From: Larimichthys crocea
Taxonomy: Eukaryota; Chordata; Actinopteri; Sciaenidae
Length of the DNA: 64,000 nt
Assembly: GCF_000972845.2 (NCBI RefSeq)
Contig: NC_040033.1
Location: forward strand, 548,344 to 612,343
Reading direction: 5' to 3'
Shown here: positions 37,450 to 51,900 of the stretch, piece by piece
Position numbering within the stretch: position 1 is the stretch's first letter
How the letters are laid out: each line of letters starts with the position of its first letter
The notes under the pieces: model-generated
The model's input: the letters and a program-made list of their open reading frames with translations, nothing else
Database searches by the model: none
Told to the model about the DNA's origin: nothing
Position numbers and translations under genes: made by a program

Positions 37450-39825
37450 TATAGTGTAAGTGTTTCCTTTGCAATTGCATCAAATGTCAGCGGGGTTTGC
37501 TTTCAAAGTGCAGAGCTGTTTTGGTGCGTGCTCTGTACCATGAGCTATGTGCTGCATGTCAGCTTAAAGGCTGGTTAACACCTGCTCAGACCGAACATGC
37601 GTACAGAGCCACGTGTGATCACATGGAGCATCAGTCGAGGCAGAAGTTTCACCTTGAAGCATGAGGGGACTTCCTTTTTTGGCCAGCTTCACATCATCCC
37701 TCAGGTTTTAAGTCATTATTTGGTCTAGTGCAGCTCAAAGTAAAACTACCAGAGATGACTAATGTTTGACGTGGGAGGTTTTTCTCTTTTCCAGGGGAAG
37801 CCCTGCCACGCTTTCACACCTCGAAGTCGAACAACCAGGTTACAACAAGTCCGATCTTCTGCTCGGGTTGAAGGTGAGCCAAGTGCTGCTCCTTCATGTT
37901 AACCTTTTACCTCTGATTGCACAGTTATGACCGTCTCTGATAAGAAATAATCAAGCCACATTCCTAATAATCAAATGAGAGTCTCTCCTGATGAAATCGA
38001 GCGGCACAAAACTGTCAATGACTCACTGATTTTTTTATTACTTGACACCTTAACAACTGATTTGTTTCTTTGTGTACAGCACAGCTCATTATGATTGTTC
38101 TTATGTGACAAATAAATGTACTTGAAAGTAAAAGATATCACTCATAACCACTTCATTACTTCATTGTGTCTGTTCCCCACACGGCTTCATACACCACCAG
38201 CAGTTTTTCAGAAGCATTTTGCCCACCAGACTTTGTTTACTTGCTCAGATTTGGTCATTTTTCCATGATTTATGTGTGAATAAATAGACAACGTAGATTA
38301 ATTGTTTCCCACATGGGTGTTTTATTCTGAAAATTGACCTCTGTGCTGTTTCCGTGTCTGACTCTGTGCTTCTTGACGCAGCTCTTCAACATGAAATCAT
38401 TTAATTGTCATATTCAGACTGTATTCTAAACAACATTTTAAAATCAGAGTCTTGTGTCTGTTTAAAGTCACAATAAAAATGTTCTGAGTTTGTCAGACCA
38501 AAGAATAAAGTGTTATTAACCACCCAGCCACATTTCATTTATCAAATTAGGCGTCAAAATCAGGTAAAAGTGAATCCTCAGCTGCAGGACTGTGGGGGCG
38601 TGTCCTCTGCTCAGGGTGGCCTCAGCGTGTCATCGAGCCACCCTTTAAGGACCTCCCACAAAAATCCTGAAACTAAAAAACTGTTTGAACCTCTGACTCC
38701 ATGTTTCAGTAAAGTCTTTTCACGTGTTTTCAGCAACTATTGTCCAACATATTTAATGTGTTTGGAAAGAAATCTCAGAATTTCCTTTACACGAACTTTA
38801 AAATCTCATTTTGCTGCGGTGATGTCACGGTGTATGTACAGTGTGATGTGGTTGGGTGGTTTTTTATGATGATGAAACTGTTTGTCACTTAATTTCATGA
38901 ACTCTGTTGCTGCAACACAATTTGAGCTGAAAATGAGGACATTCCCCAAACTCCTGAATTGCCTAAAAGCTCACAGAGGATGCAGTGTGAGTCTTTGTGT
39001 AGGCTGCATGTGTGTGGAAGGATTATGTCTGTCCAGAGGTGTAAACTGAGGAGGGTGCTGGATTAGACTCAGGTCGCTCCACTCCAGCTCGGATTAAAAC
39101 AACGTCCAGGCTCGGTGGCTTTTTGTAGTTTGAGCTGCTTCCAAACCCGTGATTTATGTTCTCACACAAACAACCTCTGTCTATATATACACACACACAC
39201 ATACACATTAAGGTGGAGGTGGGCGCTAACCTCATATAATCACACCAGGTGCCTCATTGTCATTGTCCCACTGAGAAAATCCTGATTGCTGATGGGTTTG
39301 TGTGTGGCTGTTTGTAGGTTAGTGAAAGATTGCTGTGGATGCAGATAAGAGGATTAGGGCGGAATTAGTGTCATTCCTCTATCGCCACGAGGAATAGATT
39401 CATATCGATTTTAATCAGAGATGGAAACACACAACCACAGATAAAAACAGACGAGAGAGAGGCAGCGAGGGAGTGCAGAGGGAGGCGTGGATGAGGCTGG
39501 ACGGAGGGCAGCTCCTGGAGATCATCCGGGATGTTCAGCTGGACGAACATCTGCTGCCAGTAAGAGATATTTGAATGCAGAGACACATTTAGAAACTCGT
39601 GTATTTGCTTCTATTTGGATTTCTCGCCCACGTTCTGGAGCTCTCCGGTCGAGGAAACTTCCAGCCTCTGTGGGATGTTTGACCAAAACCACCAGCATTA
39701 GTCTGGACGGCTGAGTGCAGAGAGACGTGGAGGAGGTGGAGCTGGAGAAGCTGGTGGCTCGCCCAGGGATGATGTTGTTGTTGTTGTTGGCGTCGTGTCA
39801 GCTGTGGCGGGGGAACCTGTGAAAC
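34808..39825. other. Intergenic spacer between B7-like gene 2 and gabrr3
   Basis: Presumably holds both 5' regions in head-to-head arrangement. Seen: CA microsatellites at 34965-34989, 37263-37289 and 37407-37446, and a partial common fish repeat at 36030-36130. No TATA or CpG-island promoter could be assigned with confidence. Confidence 0.5.
37407..37446. repeat. CA microsatellite
   Basis: About 20 uninterrupted AC units; a shorter AC run precedes it at 37263-37289. Confidence 0.95.
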
Positions 39826-39962
39826 ATGAAGGTGGACGCGCTGACCTGCCTGGCTCTGGCCTTGGCCAGCCTCGTCGCCATGGTGACCTGCGGTCGCAGC
39901 TCTGGGCGCAAGAAGCACAAGGAGGTCTTCATCGGCGAGAACAGCAAGTTCAAGTTCGGAGG
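39826..39962 (+). CDS. gabrr3: gabrr3 exon 1: signal peptide and mature N-terminus
   Basis: ATG with A at -3, hydrophobic signal, then basic GRSSGRKKHKEV and ending KFKFGG. Donor GTGAGA, phase 2, is followed by a CA run. Confidence 0.75.
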
Positions 39963-41795
39963 GTGAGACGCCACACACACACACACACACACACACTGAA
40001 GGATGAATGAAAGCCATTCAGTGTGTCGTGCAGATGATTAGCAGACTTGAAGCTTAATTTTTTGGCCACTTGGGGGCAGCACAACAAGCCGTGAACACGA
40101 CATGGAGATGTTTTCTGAACACGTTACCGTATTTACACATCCAAAGCAACGTTACTCACGTGGAGTCTTGTTTGTAGCCGTCTTAATTAAGGCTTTAACA
40201 AGTGCCTACATTACCCACAATGCAACTAGACTGCTGACAGTCAGCTCAGCGATTGGACGTATTAGTAGCAGCTAATATTTGGTTAATTTGTTCTATAATA
40301 AGACTCTTTGGTTACGTTCACGGACACGCGTAAAAATTAGATCACTCCGTTGACTGATTGGCTTGGGCCCTTGGGCCTACACGTTATTTTATCCCCTTCC
40401 TGTGATACTTTTGATACTTTAAGTACATTTTGCTGATAATACTTTTACTTACGTTATGTTTCGGTGACCTCCTCCACCCTCTGCCTACAGTCTTCTATGT
40501 CATTTCTAATGAATATGTCACTCAGAGGTTCCCATTGTTCGATCAGTTTCACTTCCCTGTTTCACAAACCACTTCTACTTGGATTAGATCACAGTAAATG
40601 CTGATTTTATTCGTGTTCTATGAACTGTGCAGTTTTTACAGCTCACGACCGACCGCTGCAAGTTTGAAATGCTGCAGCTTTTGGCTCAGACAGGTTTTCA
40701 TTTGTCCAGCAGAGAAGAGAAATGTCCAGCTCTCCTGGCGCCTCTGTTGGAAAGAGTGAATGAATGAATGAATGCAGCTTCTGTGCCACTGTGTGAAATC
40801 AGTGTGTTCCATTAAAACCAAACGTTGCTGAGCATAATTATCATTCCGTTAAAGATGTTTGTGTTCAGCACGCACACTTACAAACTGAATGATTTGAACA
40901 TCACGAAAGCTTTGATATGAATCAAGTTAAATATTTAGATTCAAGGGGAGTTAAAGGAGGAAAAGAAACAATAAAGAATACAAAGATAATCGATGAGGAA
41001 ACCTGCGACTGTGCCCAACACTGTTGTTGACGTGGTGTAGCAATAATATGAACAGCCCTGTCCTGTTTTGGCTGCGCACACACACTCCGTCATTCAGTGT
41101 TTATAATAAAAGCCACGTCTATTCAGATCTTAATATCCGGCTTCATTCGTTTCTAAAAGCCACATTTTGTCTCTTTGTTTGTCATGGCAGCTGACAATTG
41201 ATGAACGTTTAGCAACAACCTGAAAACAATATCACCTTCATCCACCGCCCCGCCCCACGCTGTCTGACTGACAGGTGATCTGTGGGAAATACAGCGCAGA
41301 CATAACACAGAGATTAGAGCAAAGCCATATAGAAATGAGTCAGCGAATTGTAACTAAGTAGATTTACTCAAGTACTGCATAAAAAGCTGTTCTGTTGTAA
41401 ATTTAACTACCAGCAGTACAGCTTAATCGATTGATTGACAGAATATTGACTGCTTCAAATCTTAAAATAATGATTTGAATGTATTTGTGGACATTTCTCA
41501 CTATTTTTAGAAAATTTTAAGTCAAACATTCAATGAAATACTATTAAAAACACGGCGGTTCACCCAGGGTGAAGCTCCGGGTGTGCTGACCCCCAAATGT
41601 TTTTGGTTCCTGAGCTTAGTCCCTATACGGACTAAGCTCAGGAACCGGAGGGTGGACTGGTCGCTGGAGAGGTGCCAGTTCACCTTCAGCCCTTGAACAA
41701 GATACCGAACCCCCTAACTGCTCCCAGGGCGCCGCTACCTGGCTGCACATCGATCCACCGTCTCCCCACATTTGCATGTCTATGAGTCCTTTGTA

Positions 41796-41832
<37 letters not shown>

Positions 41833-43964
41833 TTGTATTTAGAGTCAATAAAGTATCTTTTCTATTCTAAGTATTGAAAATAATCATTAGTTACAGTCCT
41901 AGAGAAAACGAGCGCCACCTCCACCAACTACAACAGAAAAATCCTGTTTTTAGACGAAAGCACGAGTTATAATAATCCAATGCTGTCATATAAAACTCTA
42001 GAACAGTCTCTATTTTTCTTTCCATGAGCTGCGTTTTGTTGACTGTACTTTTACTTCCCTGAGATCTTCAGTGGTAAAAGGATCTGAATACTTCCTCCAC
42101 CCCGCCTCACATTCAAAACACTCCGGTGTTAATAAGGTCAAACAAAGTCTGTCGTACACGGTATGAACTGTATCCATACAGCTGAGCCTCTGTGTGTGTG
42201 TGTGTGTGTGTGTCCTTGCCCTACTATCTTCATGGAGACCAAACGTCTTCAGAACAACGTGAAGATTTTGTATTCAACAAAGTGAGGACGCTGTTTGTCA
42301 AGTTCATTCTAAGCTGGAGTTGAATTCGCGGTTAAGTTTAGTGTCGAGTTTATCGAGCTGAATTAGCTTCGGATTATCGTTAAATTTGTTTTTTAGAGGA
42401 TTGTGGTGTTTGTTTCAAAGTTAATTTAAGGGATTATGGAGATTGGATTTGGCTCAAATTCACTGTCTGACCTCATAATAATAGGAGAATAAATGGTGTG
42501 TGTGTGTGTTTGTTTGTGTCAAGACGTGTGACTTTCAAAGAGGCTTTTCATCCTTCTCGTACGGTACACCTGTGTGCACACCTGTGTGCACACCTGTGCG
42601 CTGCACGTGTGTGTGTTTACCCTCTTTAAACACGCACGTGCACACACACATGGTGAAACATGTCTTGCAGCTGAGAGGCAGCTGTGCTCAGGCTGTAATT
42701 ACGCCTTCTGCATCCCGTACGTCGTCTTGTTGGGGTTTTCCTGCTCGAGCGTCAGACACATATAGTAGTTTAAAGTTTATGTGAGTGCACAATGTGTTTA
42801 CTTTATGTTGTCTGTGGACAGAACCACTTGACAAGTAAATACAAAGTTTCCATTTCGTGATGTAACAATGTCGCATTTAGATATTTCAAGCGACGCCAGA
42901 CGGCCGAGGCTTGAAGGTTCATTCTTGACCTTGTGACTAAAAAATTCTTATCACAGAGTCCAACCGCGTCACGTTCTTCGTCATTCTCCAGCACACAGAG
43001 CCGCAGCCTCTTTTGCACCGCAACAAAACAGTACTCACCATGACAAACATCTGTCAAAGAAACAAACACACAACATTTCTACACTACAACATTTCATCTG
43101 CAAGCACCAACACGGCAGACCACACCTGATGCAGATCATATTGTGTTGTAGTAAACAAGCATTGAAGTCGAACTCTGCCTCAGGAGTGTTTAATCAGGAA
43201 TGTCAGCCTCACTGGACTTCAGAGACAGATGTTTCAGTTTCTGTGGCTGCATGGTGGAACGCACACAAGCTGTATATTCTGTCTTAGTATGAACTAGCAC
43301 TAGCCACCGCAGAGTTGTCAGGGTGCTCGCTGCTGACGCTTTGTTGTGCTTAATGAACCGTGGGTACTTTTTTGGGTAAGTAATCCAGGGCTTCAGCCTG
43401 GGAAAGCCTGTGCGTTAAACACCAACATCACATGCTTCGGTCACGTGACGATAACTAAACTATCTCTGAAGGTTGAACTGAAGGTTGCAAGATGTGGCTG
43501 AAAGCTCTGGAAAAAAGCAAGAAATTAGACGTATTATTAGATTTTTACTTTACTAAATGTCCTATAAATACACCATACTTTACCACAGTACTATACTACT
43601 AAATGTCAAAGGCATAAACACAAAATACTCAGTAAATATTGAATAAAGTACCTCAACTTTAGACTTAAGTACAGGACTACAGTAAATCTACTTAGTTACA
43701 TCACAGCACTGGTGTGTTATGATACGCGTTGGTTTTTTATCTTTCCTGCAGTATCACTGAGGATTGTTTTGGAGCACAGTGATACACTTTGAGTGTGCGG
43801 CAGAGAACATATGCACATGTGTTTATCTGTTGGTGGAGCCGTGCCACGCCTTTGATTAAGGTTGTGGTTTTTTGGCAGGATGAGACGGAGAAAACCACAA
43901 ACTGTGTTTTCGCTAATCAAAACATACAATTACAGCCTTGATAAACCGGCTAATCACTAAAGAC

Positions 43965-43999
<35 letters not shown>

Positions 44000-44149
44000 A
44001 TGTGTGTGTGTGTGTGTGTGATGTTTCTGCAGACGCATTGACTACAAACTGAAGAGGCAGGACAGCACAAAAACGCTGCTAATAAAAAGTGAACAGCTGC
44101 TGAGGATCGAGGAGCACGACTTCGCCATGAGACCAGGCTTCGGAGGTCA

Positions 44150-44194
<45 letters not shown>

Positions 44195-45856
44195 ACACAC
44201 TTTCTACATTGACATAACGTGATGTTTATAAATGTGAAGAAGTAACAGCCATGAAAGCGTAATAGCGAGTCGCTGTAGCATCCCTCGGTCCAATATGTGG
44301 ATGAAGGATAAGATAGCAGATGCCTCGGCAGCCTTAGAGGGGAGGAGCTGTAACTTGTGAACTTCTTGAGGAGAGTAAACGTTACTTTACTATTAACTAA
44401 GTGAGCAGAGCTGTGATCAAGCAAACTCTATTCAAAAAAACAAGCATTTTGAATTATTTTGGCATCCTTTTGATCCGTTAAATCCGTGATAAAATCACAG
44501 CAAAGGCACTCTGCGTTACTGTTAGAGTATGTAGGGCTGCAGCTATCGAGTATTCTGTCGAATATTCCATCGATTAATCGAGTAATCGGATAAAAGTATC
44601 ACTGTATTCTCATTACTTTTGCTTTGCTTTCGCTGTTTTCTGTCTCTGAACATCAACACTGTCCGCACACGTTACCAAAAACCTGCTTCCGTCTTCTCCC
44701 GTGTAACGTGAGCACGTTGTGTCACACTAAAAATAATCCGTGCGAGCTTTAAGTTTAATTAAACGAGGCTTCGAGGCAGAGGAAATTCCTCAATCATTTT
44801 TTTGTAATCGAGTTACTCGCGGTGTTCGAGGAATCGTTGCAGCCCGTCCTGTTATGACAGTTTAGACGCTCTGATTTACATTTTTAGGACCCTGCAAGTA
44901 GCTTTGAACAGTATCACCTTTGCAAATGGTCCAGAATGCCGCAGCCCGACTGGTTTTCAATCAACCTAAAAGGTCACATGTCACCCCACTCTTCAGCGAC
45001 CTGCACTGGCTGCCTGTAGCTGCCAGAATTAAACACAAAGCTCTGACGCTAGCCTATAAAACCATCTCAGGATCTGCCCCTGCCTATCTCAGCGTCTTAC
45101 TAAAGGCTCACGTCCCGACCAGGGCGCTACGCTCCGCTCATACAAACCGTCTAGTTGTACCCTCGCCTCTCGCAAAGCGAGGTCACTCTAAACTCTTCTC
45201 TGTGGTCGTCCCCAAATGGTGGAATGACCAACGGCTACTAGAACAGCAACATCCCTTTCTACCTTTAAAAAACTTGTAAAAACCTTTCTGTTTCCAGAAT
45301 GCTTCCCTGCCTAACAAAACTAACAAAACTAACAACTACTCTGTGTCCTTTACACCTTTCTCAGCTTATGTCCTCCTCTGTAAGTCGCTTTGGATTAAAA
45401 AGCGTCTGCTAAATGCAATGTAATGTAATGTAATGTTATGTAATGTAATGTTATGTATCACCACACTGAGGTTGGGAGGAGGTGAAATGCTGCCCCCTAC
45501 TTTTTGGAGCATGTGTGGCTCTAGATATTTACATATCGCTCCTAACTAAAGGCCTGATCCCAACCCTGGCCAAAATGTCCTTGCAATGCAGAAACGTCCC
45601 CATTTAAATAATTTAAAAGCAGAAATGGTCCCCACAACGATAGCATTACAGACACACGTCATTTCAGCTCTGATCCCAGATGATTTAATCCACTCACTCT
45701 CACATTGTCCAACAGATAAAGTCGCTCCTCGCCCAACGCTGATGATGATGTGTATGCGGCGGTTTGATGATGCGATGATGGGCACTGGGTCACCCAGACA
45801 ACGAATGTGTCAATCCTAAATCGGCAACGCTGACCCAGATTACACCATTGTGTAGT

Positions 45857-45905
<49 letters not shown>

Positions 45906-48900
45906 CATTAATGCATTCGTGTGCATTAATCTGGATTATATTGCATGTCTGGAGCAGATGGAGGGGTGGGAAAGAAACCGACGACCGCAATGAAGATCAG
46001 TATCAAGCAACACAACAACAGATGCATGCAGACACATAATGCAGTTTTTATATTTGTGTATTAAAATGACAATATTTATAATCTCTATACATTTACATTA
46101 AGAGATATTTATTGTTACAAACAGGAGGTGGAGAAGTCTCGGCTTCTAAAAATGACAATTATGTACGACTACATTCTTTTTATTTATACATTTTGGAGGA
46201 AAGTTGTAGGAAGTACGCACATTTATGTTCACAAACAGTGCCCTGAACATATTACTACTGAAAATTACTAGAATATAAACAGACTTTCCTCTAAAACATT
46301 TAGTTTTTTACTGTCGGTGCCTTTTGAAATCAGACTCAAACTCTAATCTGCCACCTCGAAGTTTAAGGTTTTGGTTAAATTCAGTGGAGGAATATAACTA
46401 AGTAAATCTACACAAGCACTGTATTTAAGTAGAGATTAAAGGTACTTGTACTTTTCTTGAGTATTTCCATTAAATGCAACTTTATATTTACTTATACTAC
46501 TACATCTCTGAGGCGAATATTTGATTTCTTTGATTTCTTGAGGTGATGAATAGAGATGCGTGTTTCTTAAACATTTGATCACTTTATATGATGCATTGTT
46601 GTAGATTGAACCACCCAGCAGTATATACAGTAGCTCAGTCTTAAACATCTGGCTTTGTTACTTTTACTTAACAATAAATCTTTCTACATGAACAGCGCAG
46701 TGGACTGCACATGTACATCCATGAGTTATGAGTTTTAATGTTTATCAGATGTTAAAACAGTGCACATTGTGTTGCAGCAGAAGTTGAACCTGGTCTGACC
46801 ACCCTGATCCCCTCTTGTATTGGTGCCCCCGCAGAGCCAGAACACGACCCACACATTGAGGAAAGGGTTCTGTCCTGTGTAAACAGGATTCGAGCTGTGG
46901 TCTTGAGTTTGTGCACCCGATCATTGATCTTGACCCTGTGAGGTTTTTACAGTCATTATTTTCTCGACTTGTCCAGAGCGTACTCCGCCTCTCGCCCAGA
47001 GTCAGCTGGGATGGGCTCCAGCCCCACCACGACCCTGATGAGAATAAGCGGTTTACAGATAATGGATGAATTATTTTCATGACCACAAAAGGATGTTTGT
47101 CACAAAAATGTAAACATAGTCTTTATAGGTTTTTGAAACAAAGGACAATGCTGTAATTTTTCTGACGATGACAGGCGCTTCCTGTCATTCTTCTCTCGGT
47201 CCTCAAACATCAAAATTCCTAAAATTGGACTCTTGAAAGTTTTTAATCAAAACTAAACTCTTCTCTGTGTCACAGTGACTCCACTTTGGACTGGAAATCC
47301 TGGAAATTTACAGAAAATATTTATGTAGTCCTGTGGCCTTTTATCCTTTATGTTTGTAGGAGCCGTTTGTCTGTATGTTTCATATACCGCCAATTCTGTG
47401 ATTATGATAACTGATGCATTAACACATCAGCAGCAGCTGCTTAAGGTAATTCTAGTTATTTTATTATGCAGTGCTTATTATAAGCCTTACATATTGTATA
47501 TTTTCATTACAGATTTTTTTATACTCGTATGAAGTAATGTATATATAACGTATAAACTGTTAGTAGTTTAATTTATAACAAAACATATTGTATAAATTCT
47601 TCTTATGTTTAATGTGGAAAAGTATCTAAAGACGTCAGATAAATGTAGTGGGGTAAAATACAGAAATATGCAAAGATGCAAGTTTGTACGTAAATACAGT
47701 GAATGTTTCTAAGAGTCACACACAGCCTCCTTGTTGCCGCTGTATCTCCCTCAGTCTATATGGTTGGTCGGCGTCCTGCATATCTCTGGTGCTGCCTGTC
47801 GTTCAGGGTGGCCACAACAAAAGCGCCACTGTCTGCCCCACGGCCCTGCGGCATTTCCACAGACTATAATTTTACACTAAGGGAAATCGTTAGATAAGCG
47901 TTTGCTGTGTGTGTGTGTGGGTGTGTGTGTGTCAAAACCATTCCCCTCTTCAGTTCTCTCCAGGGTGTCCTAAAATACACCGTGACATTTCTTGTTATTT
48001 CTTGCACGTGTGGAGTACTGCAGTGTTTATATATTGAGGTCAACCTTTAAAGGATGTCTATAAACTTAAGTTCCCTTCAGGCCACTTCGGTCTTTATGTA
48101 TTATAGCTAGATGCCATGTGCTTGGAACAGATTTACTAGTGTTCTGCTGGTGCCCTTCCAGACATCGGTGTATTTTGGTTGTAGCTCTTCAATGCGTCAC
48201 CTCGTTTGAGGTAACAAACCTCGGATCTGATTGGCGGATTCATTGCTGTCATGAAGAAAAACGGGTTTCGCAGTTTAACAAGCTTGAAAACAGTTTGACA
48301 CACAGAGAGTCATTCGACCTATTGCAACAATTTCATTTTTAATATTTCAGCATTCAAACACTCAGATGATGTGTTTTAGTTTGACCTGCATACTGTAAAC
48401 AATCAAGACCATCAGCGAGAAGATTGCCTATTTCCTATAGCCGGACATCGGAGGGGTCGAATTCAGACAGATTCAGCTGGAAATAAACGAAAAGAGGAAA
48501 CAAAAGTTCCTTGTGGCTGAGGACTCCAGTGATCTCATGAGAGATAAAAAAAAACAAATAATCCAAATCAAATCAAGAGAGATCGAGATGTCCTGATCTT
48601 TTGTTTCTAGCGTGGATGAAGCAAGATCAGGGCCAAGGTAGATGTTATAAGCTCTGTGTGAAAGAGTCTTTGAGGAAAACAATAAACCGTAAACGTCTTC
48701 TGATATGTCTGTGAGACTAAAAGCAGTGATAAAGGAAGTACTCAGAACGTTTACTTTAAGACAAAAGTACTAATACCACATCGAGGTGAAGCTCATTTTG
48801 TGTAGGACTGCAACTAATGATTACTTCCATGATGGATTCATCTGCTGATTATTTTCTCTATAAATTGGTTGGCTAAATGTTAAATCTAAATCTAAATCTA

Positions 48901-51900
48901 AATGTTAAATCTAAATGTTACATCTAAATCTAAATCTAAATGTTAAATCTAAATGTTAAATCTAAATGTTAAATCTAAATCTAAATGTTAAATATAAATC
49001 TAAATGTTAAATATAAATCTAAATGTTAGATTAGATTTAGATTTATATTTAACATTTGGATTTAAATATTTAAAATATCTCTAAGTTCACAAATATTGTT
49101 CTAAATGTGCAAAAAAGTGACTCTCAAAAATTCAAACCAGTTTTTTAAACATTGTTTTTAGCTAAATGTGACAAAATGTTGCTGTTATTTTCAGAGCGAG
49201 ACGCTTTACAAACGGCACCCCATAGCAGCGGAGTAGAAGTATAAGTCGAGTTCACTGCACACCACAAGAGAAAGCCAGAAATATGCCAGACTCATTTTCT
49301 GTACGGTATGGAAATTAAATGAGCCAAAACACAATGACAACACATCACGAAGTGCTTTACCATGAAACCACTGGTGTGTTTTTTAAAGGTTAAGTAAATA
49401 AAGGCTGTGTGTGTGTAGGCTGAAAACCTACATGTCAGTCTTCTGTGAGCAGAGCTTTCATTACGTTACAGTGTTTCACTCCAAGCTGCCAGTGTTACGC
49501 ATGGCTGGCTGGAGTCAGTATGGATTGTGTAGGAGTCTGACGCTCATGCTCTCCAAAAGCTGCCCAGAGAATCGCCTCCTAATCCCTCTGCACCTTTCAC
49601 CTCTGCCTTCCCTAAGGCGACGTCCTCGTTTGTGAAAACCTTCTTGTGTCTATATAAAACTGATTCTGATTCTGAAACAACACAGAGTTGGTGACGGAGG
49701 CTGAGACCTTCAAAGCTGCATTACACTGCACGAATTTATCCATCTGCAGCGTTGGGATTAAAAGACTCTGATTCTGAAATGCTGGGCACACACACACAAA
49801 AAAACACGACCTTAAAGCTGCACAAAGCATGATTTTGTGATGTGTTGTGATGTGTTATTCAGGTAAATCTGCAGCGGCTCACTAACCGAGATAGATAAAA
49901 GTCCAGAGCTGGATTTAGTGATGCGCAGGACAATCTGTGCAACACATGGGGATACAAACAAAGAACCTTTGCAGCCTTTTTGGAAGCCACACACAGAAAA
50001 AGGATATTTGAGTTTTATGCCGGTCTTCACATGCACAAAAGAGTTTACAGCATTGTTTCACTGATGCTTAGAAGACACAATGTCAGACAGACAGACAGGT
50101 AGATGAGGCTGTCAATCACATAGCGACCCTCATTAATCACATAGCGTGAACACCTTAGGCTGATTTTCTGACGAATCCAGTTTAATTTGTGCCACAACTC
50201 AAGGAAGAAAGACCCACCACTAACTTTTTATCTGTTGACAGAAATAAGTTCAGCTCAGTTCTCCATCTGCTTTCCGGAATATTTTAGGTTCATTGTGCAG
50301 ATAAATCCCAGGTTTCTGCAAAAACAATGCCTCACAATAACTTACTTATCAGTGTTTATATAAGCTGATGAGAAAAATATCCATTTGTTGAAATCACACC
50401 CGTATGGACCAGGGTTCAGCCCCCACACACTGCAGCAGACATTATTGTGTTCAAATATGTGTACAGCCACGGCGTGGAAAGAGGACATCAGTGAACAGTC
50501 GGACCAGAAACTGGCAGATCAGAATTCATTTGTGTGTCCTTGTAAATCAGCTAGAGCTGGACCTCCTGTCCACATTCATATACAGTAAGTTTGTTGATGA
50601 CTGTTTCCGCTGGCTGGAAAAGCAACCCCAAAACTTGGCAGGGGAGATTAAGATCGGAAAGGTCATCTTCACTGTTCACTTCGCACTGTAGCAGAGTCAG
50701 AAACTTAGCAATAGAAAATAGAAAACTGCAGCTTACAGGTTGTTTCGGGGGGAAAAAACGTCCGATCTAGTCGATGTTTCTAACGCCAACGGTTTGAAGT
50801 CGCATTCAGGACAGACTAAAACTGACATGACCGGTGGGGTTTCAGGGTGAGAGTGTCTATCAACGGTCGATGAATGAAGGAACGAAGTCAGTGTTGTTCT
50901 TTGCTCTTCTTTCGATGAAGAAATACTCTCAAGTGCATTGAATCTAGATTCTTTTTTAAGACCTGACCACAAGAGTCTAATCTATCAACATCGATACCAC
51001 ATATATCAACATTTCATAGCACTTTGTGAAGGTTCAAGACAGCAACAGTATCCCTCAGGTGGAACAGTGGGTGGTAGGTTTTCTGCTTGCCTCAGGGTCC
51101 TGGAAGCCTACAAGTCTTGGAAGGTACCTCCTCTACTATCTTGGTGAAGGAGTTGATGAGATCCTGAGTGATGACAGTGCCCCGGAGGAAGAAGGATTAT
51201 TATTTTGTTAAATCAGGCATTAAATGTGTTAATGAACGCTTTGAACGTTTAACTTCGGAATCTGTTTAAACACAAAAACATCACGTGAACTTAGACGGTT
51301 GAACCTGACCTCCTTTTGCACGTGTCTCTATAAAATGCCTCATGCCTTAAACATACTTTAACTGGGTGTGACGTGGGAAAAAGAAAACAGTTAAGTTGCA
51401 GAGGGAGAGCGAGTGACCTTCTGTTCCAGGTTTTTCCCACCGAGAGCAGCCGTCGTCTGGGATACGTGAAATGTTGAGTCTACGCCGCTGGTGGTTTTTT
51501 ACGAGTCACGCCAGGACAAAGCCGGTCTGCGGCAGCAGCTTTATGGTCCTGGCTGTCAGATGAAGTTCATTAAATACATTGTTTATTGAGCTGCTAACTT
51601 TCAAGTGGAATTAACACACTTTACATTTACACAAGAAGCACACTTTCAGTGTACAAGTTTTATTTTCTTGTCCTTGAGAGTCAAAGACGGAAACGCATCC
51701 AGACAGAGTTCAGAGGTGTGTGAGCATACTTGGTTTTGGTGACCTGCAGCCCAAAAAGCATTTTCAATATCTTCAGTGACCTCTAAGATACCAAAGATTA
51801 CCAGAAGTAACAGAATGTATGTAGAAGACAATAAAAGCTCCATGATGCTAAACACAGTTTTATTAGAATTGCTTAAACCCAGTGATCATTGGATTACTTC

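Noticed and set aside
39589..40017. 142-codon minus-strand open frame
   Set aside because: It is the antisense shadow of gabrr3 exon 1 and its CA repeat.
43957..44424. 155-codon minus-strand open frame
   Set aside because: Produced by reading through the GT/AC microsatellites and the antisense of gabrr3 exon 2.
44920..45279. 119-codon open frame as a host gene
   Set aside because: It is the end of an L2/Maui LINE ORF followed by that family's diagnostic 3' end.
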